Shown here: positions 1 through 7,933 of the stretch, one piece after another
Numbering within the stretch: position 1 is the stretch's first letter
Layout: the number at the start of each line of letters is the position of its first letter
Source: JACPYG01 sp038063015
GTDB lineage: Bacteria; Patescibacteriota; Minisyncoccia; Minisyncoccales; Staskawiczbacteraceae
Reading direction: 5' to 3'
DNA: 64,000 nucleotides
NCBI GenBank assembly: GCA_038063015.1
Contig: JBBTVX010000001.1
Span: forward strand, 1 to 64,000
Position numbers and translations under genes: made by a program
Notes under the pieces: model-generated
The model's database searches: none
Seen by the model: only the letters and a program-made list of their open reading frames with translations
Told to the model about the DNA's origin: nothing

Positions 1-233
1 TCATAAAGATCAAGCCCAACCGAATAATGCCCTTGATTTTGGAAATATGAAACCATGTAGCCAGAACCGCAACCAGCCTCAAGAATGCTGTCTCTCGGAC
101 TTATGTATTTTTCTAAAATCTTAATTAATTTAGAATGTATATATTTATTTTTAATATCTGGCCATTTATAATTCTTGTAAATTTTATCCCAGACATTTTC
201 CGTATTATTTTTATTTCTTATGCTTTTTTTCAT
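1..233 (-). CDS. Class I SAM-dependent methyltransferase, N-terminal fragment (runs off left edge)
   Basis: An open frame starts with ATG at 233 on the minus strand and is still open at base 1, so only about 77 N-terminal residues are present. I translated it by hand. About 50 residues in is a motif I of a Rossmann-fold methyltransferase (ILEAGCGSGYMVSYF), followed by an acidic strand end (SVGLDLY) that would hold the SAM ribose. The family is clear but the substrate is not. The next gene upstream (243-920) is also a methyltransferase and ends 9 bases away, so both are probably in the same long glycan operon. Confidence 0.75.
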   Translation of the reverse strand, partial: MKKSIRNKNNTENVWDKIYKNYKWPDIKNKYIHSKLIKILEKYISPRDSILEAGCGSGYMVSYFQNQGHYSVGLDLY

Positions 234-242
234 ATTTGTTTC

Positions 243-920
243 TTAGATTTTAACTAATATTAAACAGAGAATAGCATATCCGCTTCCGGGAATAAACGAA
301 TCAAAATTAAAAGAATAGTCGCTTTCAATCGTTTTTTTAATTATTTTAAAATTATTTTTTAAAATCCATTTATCAAACATTTCTAATTTAAGAGAGTGTA
401 GGTGAATAGGGTCCGTTGGAATATTCAATTGTTCAAGTATATAAAATGAGCCGCCCGGTTTTAAAATACGCGCGCTTTCATTTAACACTCTTTCCGGCGA
501 CATTACGTGCTGTAAAACGTTGTATAAAAAAACACAATCCGCAATTTGAGAATTTAAAGGAATTTCTTCGCCGGGCGCCTTGATTATTTTAATTGACGCG
601 TCAATCGAATTAAACGGAATCGGGTCTACGGCGATTTTTTCTTTTGCTTTTAACCTCGTTAAAATCCCGATAGGGCCGGAGCCGATATCAACCAATGTTT
701 TATCTTTAAGGTTTTCTTTTCCTTCCAGCTCAAAATATTTTAAAACCTTATCAAGCCATTTTTTATGCCTTGTAAATAATTTTTTTTTGAGCCATCTCTT
801 CCATGCTCTTTTTTCAATTTTTTGGGATAAATACCAGCGGAATCTTTCCGACAACCAAGGGCTAATTTCCCTATAAACGCTTTTCGTTATTTGTTTAATC
901 TTTTTAATTATAATATCCAT
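243..920 (-). CDS. Class I SAM-dependent methyltransferase
   Basis: This 225-residue protein has the methyltransferase fold signatures: motif I as LVDIGSGPIGILTRL near residue 75, an acidic strand end (KIAVDP), the FLYNVLQHV stretch typical of type 11 methyltransferases, and RILKPGGSFYI. The first 60 residues are basic and helical and match nothing I recognise. It lies in a run of minus-strand glycan genes, so a sugar or sugar-intermediate substrate is likely, but the sequence does not say which. The start is the ATG at 920, with a 46-base gap to the upstream gene's stop. Confidence 0.8.
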   Translation of the reverse strand: MDIIIKKIKQITKSVYREISPWLSERFRWYLSQKIEKRAWKRWLKKKLFTRHKKWLDKVLKYFELEGKENLKDKTLVDIGSGPIGILTRLKAKEKIAVDPIPFNSIDASIKIIKAPGEEIPLNSQIADCVFLYNVLQHVMSPERVLNESARILKPGGSFYILEQLNIPTDPIHLHSLKLEMFDKWILKNNFKIIKKTIESDYSFNFDSFIPGSGYAILCLILVKI

Positions 921-966
921 AAATTTTTTATTATTTTATAGCATATTTTAAATTAGTATTCAAAAA

Positions 967-1710
967 TTATTTTCTTCCTTCCCAAACTGTAAAAAGATTT
1001 AAAAAGGGGAAAAAAATATAAAAAAGGGCGGAAATCATATTATGTATTTTAAAAATATTTTTTAAAAATAACGACGGGTTTTTATCTTTAAATTCGTAGC
1101 GGATGAACGCCATTTTCGTGGACAAAAAGTGTCTTTTTAAAATTTTATTCAGTTTCCATGGAAAAAAATATTTTTCCTTAAATAAAAAATTTCTGGGATA
1201 AAACCATTTGTTGATATTTTCTAAAAAATTTTTCCAGAGAAAAGTCGGAATAAAATATAAGGGGTCCAAAGATAAAATATTTTTGTCTATAATAAATAGT
1301 TTTCCTCCGGGCTTTAACACTCTTGCCATTTCGTTGACCGCCTTTTCTGTGTCGGGTATATGCCCCAAAACCTCAATACAAATCAAATAATCAAATTCAT
1401 CATCGCTAAATGGCATATCAGTGGCGCTTGCCTGGATAAATTCAATATCTTTATTGTTTCTTCTCGCCGTCTTAATTAATTCTTTTGAAGGTTCTGCGCC
1501 TATTATGTTCATAAACCCGGCGTCTTTTAATTTTCTGCAAAATCTTCCTTTGCCGCATCCTAAATCTAATATTTTTTTATCAGATGGTTTGCCGAGAAAT
1601 TTTAGTATTTTTTTAACCCTAAAATCATTAGGGTTTATCTCTCCCGGGAAAATGGAGGAAAGCTCGTCAAATCTTTTTATTATTTTCTTTTCAATTTCTT
1701 TTCTCTGCAT
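967..1710 (-). CDS. Class I SAM-dependent methyltransferase (type 11)
   Basis: This 247-residue protein has motif I ILDLGCGKGRFCRKL near residue 47, the acidic GAEPSKELI, then FDYLICIEVLGHIPD and MARVLKPGGKLFIID. These are the ordered motifs of the type 11 family. The C-terminal 90 residues are rich in aromatic and hydrophobic residues and end in a probable membrane-associating segment (ISALFYIFFPFLNLF). Its start overlaps the end of the glycosyltransferase-deacetylase gene by 20 bases, which suggests translational coupling. The role is presumably methylation of a glycan or glycan precursor; the acceptor is unknown. Confidence 0.82.
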   Translation of the reverse strand: MQRKEIEKKIIKRFDELSSIFPGEINPNDFRVKKILKFLGKPSDKKILDLGCGKGRFCRKLKDAGFMNIIGAEPSKELIKTARRNNKDIEFIQASATDMPFSDDEFDYLICIEVLGHIPDTEKAVNEMARVLKPGGKLFIIDKNILSLDPLYFIPTFLWKNFLENINKWFYPRNFLFKEKYFFPWKLNKILKRHFLSTKMAFIRYEFKDKNPSLFLKNIFKIHNMISALFYIFFPFLNLFTVWEGRK

Positions 1711-3709
1711 ATGCTAAACTTGTTGCGTAATAATTTTCAAAAATATTTTTATATGTGGCTATCTGAATGTCTTCTTTTTTTTCTTCAATGTAATCTAACA
1801 TCAATTTAAATTCTTTTAGATTTACAACATCCATAGGGTCAAAATATAAATTAATGTATGAATTAGTTTTTATTCCAGTGTCTATTAATTCTTTAAATAA
1901 TTTAAAAAATTCTCTGTTTTTTGTATGTTTTTTATTCCCTCTTTCCAAAGAATGCCATGAATCAAAAACCGCAAAAGGGTGTTTTGGACAATTGCTTAAA
2001 GGAAGCTCCATAATCTCTTTTTTTGTAAATGGCAAACCGAAATTAGGCGTTTTTATAGCAGAAGTAGAGGAAGAATATTTATATCCTAATTCTTTAAGAA
2101 TATCATGGATGCCATATATGTCATTTGTGCTTAGGTTTCCAAAATGCGGCACCCTAAATCCCATAGGCTCATATTTAAGAATATCTTTGCAAATCTTATG
2201 GCATTTTTCTATTTCTGTTTTTTTTTGATCTGTTGTAAGTTCGTTAAATTTATGATTCGGATTTAATTCTTCGTTATTTGGATGGGTATAAGTATGATTT
2301 ATTATTTCATGGCCTTCTTTAATAATTTTTATATGCTCTTTAGGGTATTTTTCTATAAACTTACCTATACAAGCAAAAGAGGCTTTAAACGAATACAGTG
2401 AAAGAATGTCTAATAAAAGAGAAAGCGACAAAACATCTTTCTTATAATCGCAGTCAAAAGATAAACTAAGGCAGGCTATTTTTCCATTCCATTTTTTTTG
2501 ATTTATTAGTTTTTCCGCAATTTTAATTAACGCCTCGGCGCAATTTTTAGCGTCGTATTTCTTTATCTCTTCCCAGTCAGGCTTTATTTCAAGTTTCTCC
2601 GTTTTGTATAATTCGTAATAATTTTTAATAGCATTTTTAATGCCCTCCGCATCATCAAGCGCCGCAACCACTCCGGTTTTAGTGGACTTAACAAGGTCCG
2701 CAGACGCTCCGGCTGGAACCACGGCAAGAATTGGTTTTTTCATATTGATGTATTCTATTAACTTTGAGGGAAGAAAAACGCTTTCTCGCTCGCTGGGCGC
2801 GTCTATCAAAAGCAAAATGTCAGAATCAATAAGGTGTTCCAAGGTATTTTTCCGGGGCAAGGTATCTATTAATTTAACAACGTTGTTTAGGTTATATTTC
2901 GCAACTAAATTTTTAATTCCCTTGATTCTTCCGATTAATTTAACCTTAATTTTTTTATCAATATCCATCTCGTTGTTTAATAATTTTAACGCTCTTAAAA
3001 AGGGTTCGGGCGATCTCGGACCGTAAAAATTTCCGGCGTGGGTAATTACAAACTTGTCTTCTTTTTGTTTATTAGTTTTTATCGGAAGCTCTGTCGGGTC
3101 ATAAGAATTTGGTATTACCTCTATTTTATTTTCCATTTTATATTTCGCCAAAAACAATCTTTTTGTTTGTTCCGTAGTAACAATAATTTTATCCGCGCTA
3201 AGCATAACTTTTTTCTCTAAGTATTCATCAATTTTTTTAATGAACTTGTTGGGAAAAAAATAATAAGAACTTTGTGTCCAAGGGTCGGAAAAGTAAGCTA
3301 TCCAATATAATCTGCTCAACGATTTTAATCTTAACGCCACCAAATGACTGACAATCGGGCTTGACCGAGAGATGATTATATCAACATTCTCCTTTTTTAA
3401 GATTTTTTTACCTTCCCTTATCGCAGAAAAAATCCATCCTATCCTGCTATAAGTGAACGATAAAATCTTAAATTTCTGAAAAATATAGATTATTATATTT
3501 CCTATCGGATAAGTTCTATAAATCGAAATGTTTTTGGGCAAATCAGACGAAATATAAATATCTGTTAACACGCCCGCTGTTTTTTTTGCGCATAAAACCG
3601 CTGCGCTCCAATTAAAACAATTCAAATATTTTACAAAGTTAAAAATTAACGCGCTATCGGCCGTTTGAATCGGGGGAAAAGCATAAGAAACCAATAATAT
3701 TTTTTTCAT
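1691..3709 (-). CDS. Glycosyltransferase (GT-B, GT4-like) fused to polysaccharide deacetylase
   Basis: This is a 672-residue two-domain protein. Residues 1 to about 400 form a GT-B glycosyltransferase: N-terminal LLVSYAFPPIQTADSALIF, a central strand KFVITHAGNFYGPRSPEPFLRAL, and a nucleotide-site region with SDILLLIDAPSERESVFLPSKLIEY. From about residue 405 a NodB-like deacetylase follows, with LSLSFDCDY (motif 1), EGHEIINHTYTHP (motif 2, metal-binding histidines) and GFRVPHF (motif 3). The first belongs to sugar transfer and the second to removal of N-acetyl groups, so one protein might transfer an amino sugar and de-acetylate it. No linker signal or membrane segment is evident. It is separated from wecB by only 3 bases. 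Confidence 0.85.
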   Translation of the reverse strand: MKKILLVSYAFPPIQTADSALIFNFVKYLNCFNWSAAVLCAKKTAGVLTDIYISSDLPKNISIYRTYPIGNIIIYIFQKFKILSFTYSRIGWIFSAIREGKKILKKENVDIIISRSSPIVSHLVALRLKSLSRLYWIAYFSDPWTQSSYYFFPNKFIKKIDEYLEKKVMLSADKIIVTTEQTKRLFLAKYKMENKIEVIPNSYDPTELPIKTNKQKEDKFVITHAGNFYGPRSPEPFLRALKLLNNEMDIDKKIKVKLIGRIKGIKNLVAKYNLNNVVKLIDTLPRKNTLEHLIDSDILLLIDAPSERESVFLPSKLIEYINMKKPILAVVPAGASADLVKSTKTGVVAALDDAEGIKNAIKNYYELYKTEKLEIKPDWEEIKKYDAKNCAEALIKIAEKLINQKKWNGKIACLSLSFDCDYKKDVLSLSLLLDILSLYSFKASFACIGKFIEKYPKEHIKIIKEGHEIINHTYTHPNNEELNPNHKFNELTTDQKKTEIEKCHKICKDILKYEPMGFRVPHFGNLSTNDIYGIHDILKELGYKYSSSTSAIKTPNFGLPFTKKEIMELPLSNCPKHPFAVFDSWHSLERGNKKHTKNREFFKLFKELIDTGIKTNSYINLYFDPMDVVNLKEFKLMLDYIEEKKEDIQIATYKNIFENYYATSLAYAEKRN

Positions 3710-3712
3710 TTT

Positions 3713-4807
3713 TTAATTGGCAATTTTTAAAATTATTCTTATAATTCTTTCGGCGGCTTTTCCGTCGCCAAAAGGGTTTTTCCAATTTCTTTTTTTATCA
3801 AGCATTTTATAAACAATTTTTAAAATTTTTGAAGAATTAGTTCCGGCTAAAATATTACTGCCAACCTCTATTGTTTCCGGTCTTTCAGTATTGCTTCTTA
3901 AAGTGATGCAAGGGGTTTTCAAAATGCAAGCTTCTTCCTGTATTCCGCCCGAATCAGTTAAAATTAATCTTGCGCCGGCTTCAAGTTTTAAAAAATCCAA
4001 ATAACCAACTGGTTCAATTGTTTTAATTCCCTCTGGAGTTTTCAGTTTGAAATTGTCCATCATTTTTTGTGTTCTTGGATGAATCGGAAAAATTATTGGT
4101 AAATTAAATTTTTTATAAATTAACCTTAATCCTTCAAAAATCTCTTTAATTTTTTCTTTTTTATCCACGTTTTCCGGCCGATGCATAGTGAGAAGAAAAT
4201 ATTTTTCTTTTTTAATATTTAACTTTTTTAAAATTTTTGATTTCTTTTCTGATAGTTTTAAATTTTGATAAACCGCGTCAACAATTGTGTTTCCGGTAAT
4301 GAAGATTTTATTTTTGGAAATCCCTTCGTTGATTAAAATTTGTTTTGATTTTTCCGTGGGAGCAAAAAATAAATCAGAACAATGGTCGGTTAAAATTCTG
4401 TTTATTTCTTCGGGCATTTCCCTAGAATACGACCTTAGACCCGCCTCAATATGATAAATTCTGATGTGAAGCTTGGCGGCCGCCAACGCTCCTGCCAAAG
4501 CCGTATTGGTATCCGCCAAAACTAAAAAAATATCCGGCTTCTCTTTAATTAAAACCCTTTCTATTCCTATTAACATTTTCCCCACTTCTTCGGCATGGGT
4601 TCCTGATTTAATTTTTAAATTATATTTAGGCGCTGGCAATTCTAATTCTTTAAAAAAAATTTTATCCAAATTTTTTGAATAATGCTGATTTGTATGCAAA
4701 ATAAAAAAATTAAGATGGTTTTTTTTACACTCTTTAATAACAGGGGCTATTTTTATTATTTCCGGACGAGTTCCAACGATAATTGAAATTTTAATATTTT
4801 TCTTCAT
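3713..4807 (-). CDS. wecB: UDP-N-acetylglucosamine 2-epimerase (non-hydrolysing)
   Basis: This is a full-length 364-residue member of the WecB/MnaA family, which interconverts UDP-GlcNAc and UDP-ManNAc. Visible signatures are the N-terminal IIVGTRPEIIKIAPVI, the central HIEAGLRSYSREMPEEINR, FLLTMHRPENVD, and the C-terminal ILTDSGGIQEEACILKTPCITLR with GDGKAAERI. All expected catalytic-site motifs are present. UDP-ManNAc would feed ManNAc or ManNAcA into the surface glycan. The upstream neighbour is a flippase (8-base gap). Confidence 0.93.
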   Translation of the reverse strand: MKKNIKISIIVGTRPEIIKIAPVIKECKKNHLNFFILHTNQHYSKNLDKIFFKELELPAPKYNLKIKSGTHAEEVGKMLIGIERVLIKEKPDIFLVLADTNTALAGALAAAKLHIRIYHIEAGLRSYSREMPEEINRILTDHCSDLFFAPTEKSKQILINEGISKNKIFITGNTIVDAVYQNLKLSEKKSKILKKLNIKKEKYFLLTMHRPENVDKKEKIKEIFEGLRLIYKKFNLPIIFPIHPRTQKMMDNFKLKTPEGIKTIEPVGYLDFLKLEAGARLILTDSGGIQEEACILKTPCITLRSNTERPETIEVGSNILAGTNSSKILKIVYKMLDKKRNWKNPFGDGKAAERIIRIILKIAN

Positions 4808-4815
4808 AATTTACT

Positions 4816-6288
4816 TTAAAAATTCTCATTTGATAGCCAATTTAATTTATGCAAAAATTTATAAAAAATAAAAAGGGCTGTAAAATAAGATACTATTCCC
4901 GTAATCACGCCAAAAACAACATTAAGACGGTAAATTATGGGTTGACTGATAACCAACAGCATTATCAAGCCGGAAAAAATAACTATAATAGCGATTTTAA
5001 GCAATCTCGTATTGAAAAGAGAAATATATGACATTCTTCTTGAAAATTCTATTCCCAAAAGAAGTATGATGATGCTGGTAATTACCATGGTTATTGATGC
5101 CCCATAAAAACTATAACGAGGAATCAATATAATATTCGCAATAACATTTATTAAAGCGGCAATTGAATAAGTCCACAGATATTTTTTTTGCTGGTCGGAA
5201 ACAAATAATATTATAATGTAAGGATTATAAATAAAACTAATTCCGGCTGCGAATATCAAAATCTGGAAGGAAGGAATTGATGAGCTAAAATTTTGGCCAT
5301 AAATAAAATTGAAAATTCGAGGCGCCAAAGTTAAACAGCCGACCACTAAAGGTACGGTCAATATAATCATCGATTCCATATAGTAATTCCAAACTTTTTG
5401 AAATTTTTCTTTTGATTTTTTAAAAAGACTGCTTAAGGTCGGATAAAAGCTCATCCAAACTAATGTTGCCACAACATAAATCAAGTTGACAATCGTGCGA
5501 GCGGCATTATACCAACCATTTTCTGTAACTTGTCCCAAGCGCCCCATTATTACCGAATCTATGTTCAAAATAATCGCGTTAAAAATAGTGGCGAAACCCA
5601 AAAACTGAGAAAATAAAAAAAATTTCCGAAGAATAGCTTTATTAAAGCTCAATTTTAAAGGTTGAATATAAAAATGGAAAAATATCAGCAAAAAAATAAA
5701 AGCTGTCAAATTGGCGATTAAATAACCCCAGCTTATGTTTTCTATCGAAGGAAAATTAAAAATAACAAAAATCACTATGCCGGCCATTATTAGGGCTTGA
5801 ATGATTTTGGCTCCGGCCTCGTATTCCATTTGCTGACGAGCCCGAAAAAAAGCCCAAATAATAAAAGAAAAGTTATAAATTAAGGTGGAAATAGCCAAAA
5901 TCCAGATTACTTTTTTGATAATAATATCCGAAGTAACAAAAAAAGAGCCGATAATTACTAAAATTAACGACCCAACAGTTAAAAGAATTTTTAAACCAAG
6001 AACGCCTGAATATTCTTTCTCATTTTTTTTATCTTGGGAAAGCTCCCTCGTAGCAATATCAGAAAGACCAAAATCAGAAAAAAAAGCGAATAAAGAAACA
6101 AAAGCAAAGGCAAAGGCGAATTTTCCGAATTCAGTAGCGCCTAAAATTCGTATGGAGTAAATAATTAATAAAAATTGTGAAAGACGAAATATCGCTTCAG
6201 ACACTGTTAACCAAAAGGTGTTTTTAATTACTGTTTGTCTTAATCCTAAATTTTTAAAAAAGAGGTTTGGCAATTCTTTAATTTTCAT
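4816..6288 (-). CDS. Polysaccharide flippase (Wzx/MATE-like)
   Basis: This 490-residue integral membrane protein has about 14 hydrophobic segments, the size and pattern of the MOP-superfamily oligosaccharide flippases. The N-terminus (VIKNTFWLTVSEAIFRLSQFLLI, then GATEFGKFAFAFAFVSLF) is typical of the family's first two helices, and SFYPTLSSLFK is the usual mid-protein loop. It would move lipid-linked glycan repeat units across the cytoplasmic membrane. It overlaps the upstream dehydrogenase gene by 11 bases. A second flippase lies at 18145-19608, so the locus may export two glycans. Confidence 0.88.
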   Translation of the reverse strand: MKIKELPNLFFKNLGLRQTVIKNTFWLTVSEAIFRLSQFLLIIYSIRILGATEFGKFAFAFAFVSLFAFFSDFGLSDIATRELSQDKKNEKEYSGVLGLKILLTVGSLILVIIGSFFVTSDIIIKKVIWILAISTLIYNFSFIIWAFFRARQQMEYEAGAKIIQALIMAGIVIFVIFNFPSIENISWGYLIANLTAFIFLLIFFHFYIQPLKLSFNKAILRKFFLFSQFLGFATIFNAIILNIDSVIMGRLGQVTENGWYNAARTIVNLIYVVATLVWMSFYPTLSSLFKKSKEKFQKVWNYYMESMIILTVPLVVGCLTLAPRIFNFIYGQNFSSSIPSFQILIFAAGISFIYNPYIIILFVSDQQKKYLWTYSIAALINVIANIILIPRYSFYGASITMVITSIIILLLGIEFSRRMSYISLFNTRLLKIAIIVIFSGLIMLLVISQPIIYRLNVVFGVITGIVSYFTALFIFYKFLHKLNWLSNENF

Positions 6289-7012
6289 TTTTTCTCTGAT
6301 ATTTTAAAATTAAGTCAAAGGCTAAACTGTTAAAATATTTTTTAAGAATTTCGGCGTTAGGAATAATGCAATGTCCGCCTATAAAATCTTTTGGCGAATA
6401 AAGAACCGGCCTGACCACATTCTTCATCCCAAGTTTTACATAACCCTCATTATAAGTTTTGTTAAAGTCGGACGCCGCCTCATCAAAATCAACCCCCAAC
6501 TTATCGCATATTTTCTTCATTTCTCCGTGCCAAGCAATAACAACTCCATAATAAGTAGTATCAAAAAGCTTGCCTAATTCCGTAGTTATAGAAGGATAAA
6601 AAACTTTCGTCTTAATGCCTATGGAATTAAGGTGTTTTTTAGCTAATTGGCCTGCCTTTTTATCATCAGCGCCGATATATTTTATAAATATTTTAATTCC
6701 CTTATGTAAATTAGGATGCACACCCCTAACCGGACTATGAACTACGGTTCCTCCAAATTTTTCTGAAAGTTTTTTTATTGTTCCGGGCGCCACCGTAGAG
6801 TGGATTATAACTAATCTGGGCCTAATGATTCTAATTTCCCTCTCTACTGTATTTATAAATTTTTCCGACCACGGAATACAAATATTCAAAATTTCAACCC
6901 CGGACAAGCCATCGTCTCTTTTTAAATCTTTTATTTTTGGGTTTTGATAAAATTTAGCTATTGCCTGGCCCACTTCGCCATAACCCAGTATGCCTATTTT
7001 TTTATTATTCAT
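6278..7012 (-). CDS. Nucleotide-sugar dehydrogenase-like protein (short form)
   Basis: From the ATG at 7012 this is 244 residues. It opens with a Rossmann loop (KKIGILGYGEVGQAIAKF) and contains VIIHSTVAPGTIKKL and a late KDFIGGHCIIPNAEIL, which match UDP-sugar dehydrogenase landmarks including the catalytic-type cysteine. Typical enzymes are about 400-450 residues and end in a UDP-binding domain that is missing here, so this is a shortened relative or one with a different substrate. A longer reading from 7165 is possible, but its first 51 residues lie over the upstream epimerase gene and look like antisense noise. The chosen start overlaps that gene by 8 bases. Confidence 0.72.
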   Translation of the reverse strand: MNNKKIGILGYGEVGQAIAKFYQNPKIKDLKRDDGLSGVEILNICIPWSEKFINTVEREIRIIRPRLVIIHSTVAPGTIKKLSEKFGGTVVHSPVRGVHPNLHKGIKIFIKYIGADDKKAGQLAKKHLNSIGIKTKVFYPSITTELGKLFDTTYYGVVIAWHGEMKKICDKLGVDFDEAASDFNKTYNEGYVKLGMKNVVRPVLYSPKDFIGGHCIIPNAEILKKYFNSLAFDLILKYQRKNEN

Positions 7013-7916
7013 ATTTTTTTTGAAACCATTTTTTTGTAATTTCGACTCCTTTTTCAAAATCAACTTTCGGCTCCCATGAAAGCAAGTTTCTGGCAAGAGA
7101 AATATCTGCCTGAGTATGAAGGGGGTCGCCGGGTCTCGGGGGTAAATATCGAACTTGGCCGCCAATAAGTTTGCTTAAATAATTAATTGAATAAGATTTT
7201 TCCTGGCCAATATTGATAAATTCCCCGCCCTTTATCTTTTCGCTTTCCATTGCTTTTATATTCGCATTCATAACGTCTTCAACAAAACAGAACCCCCTTG
7301 TCTGCTCTCCGTCTCCAAAAATCGTTAGGGGTTTCTTTTCTGAATTCAACCTTAAAAACTTTCCGAGCACCAAACTATAATCAGAATTAAAATCAATCCT
7401 TGGCCCATAAACGTTAAAATATCTTAAGCAAACTATCGGCACTTCATAAAGGCTGTTAAACATTTTTGCAAACTGCTCGCCGACTAATTTCTGTAAACCA
7501 TACGGGCTTAAGGGATTGGGCGTCATACTTTCCTTTAAGGGCAGTTTTTCCTGATTTCCGTAAACAGAAGACGAAGAGGCAAAAACAACTCTTTTACATT
7601 TATGGTCTGCCGCTGATTTAAAAACATTTATTGTTCCCAAAATATTGACTTTTGAGGTTAAAACAGGATTTTCAATTGAAAAAGGCACTCGCGGTATTGC
7701 GGCTAAATGAAAAACAAAATCGACTCCTTTAAAAATGGGTTTAATTTTTTTGAAATCACAAATATCTAACTGATAAAATTTTGCCTTCGGATTTAAATTT
7801 TCCTTTTTACCGGCCGAAAGGTCATCAATGATTATTACTTTGTGATTTTGTTCTATTAATTTATCTGCAAGATGACTGCCTATAAACCCGGCTCCACCAG
7901 TTACTAAATATTTCAT
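7005..7916 (-). CDS. NAD-dependent nucleotide-sugar epimerase/dehydratase (GalE-like SDR)
   Basis: This is a 303-residue extended short-chain dehydrogenase. It has the NAD loop VTGGAGFIGSHLADKL at the N-terminus, an acidic strand end IIDDLSAG, FHLAAIPRVPFS, the catalytic serine region FASSSSVYGN and the YGLQK pair (YxxxK), followed by RYFNVYGPRID. These point to the UDP-glucose or UDP-GlcNAc 4-epimerase group; the exact sugar cannot be read. It probably supplies an epimerised UDP-sugar to the glycosyltransferases around it. Confidence 0.85.
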   Translation of the reverse strand: MKYLVTGGAGFIGSHLADKLIEQNHKVIIIDDLSAGKKENLNPKAKFYQLDICDFKKIKPIFKGVDFVFHLAAIPRVPFSIENPVLTSKVNILGTINVFKSAADHKCKRVVFASSSSVYGNQEKLPLKESMTPNPLSPYGLQKLVGEQFAKMFNSLYEVPIVCLRYFNVYGPRIDFNSDYSLVLGKFLRLNSEKKPLTIFGDGEQTRGFCFVEDVMNANIKAMESEKIKGGEFINIGQEKSYSINYLSKLIGGQVRYLPPRPGDPLHTQADISLARNLLSWEPKVDFEKGVEITKKWFQKKYE

Positions 7917-7933
7917 AATTTCGCTGATAATTT

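Noticed and set aside
7013..7165. Longer N-terminus for the dehydrogenase at 6278-7012
   Set aside because: Its residues lie over the 3' end of the upstream epimerase gene and show no Rossmann features; the chosen ATG starts right before the NAD loop.
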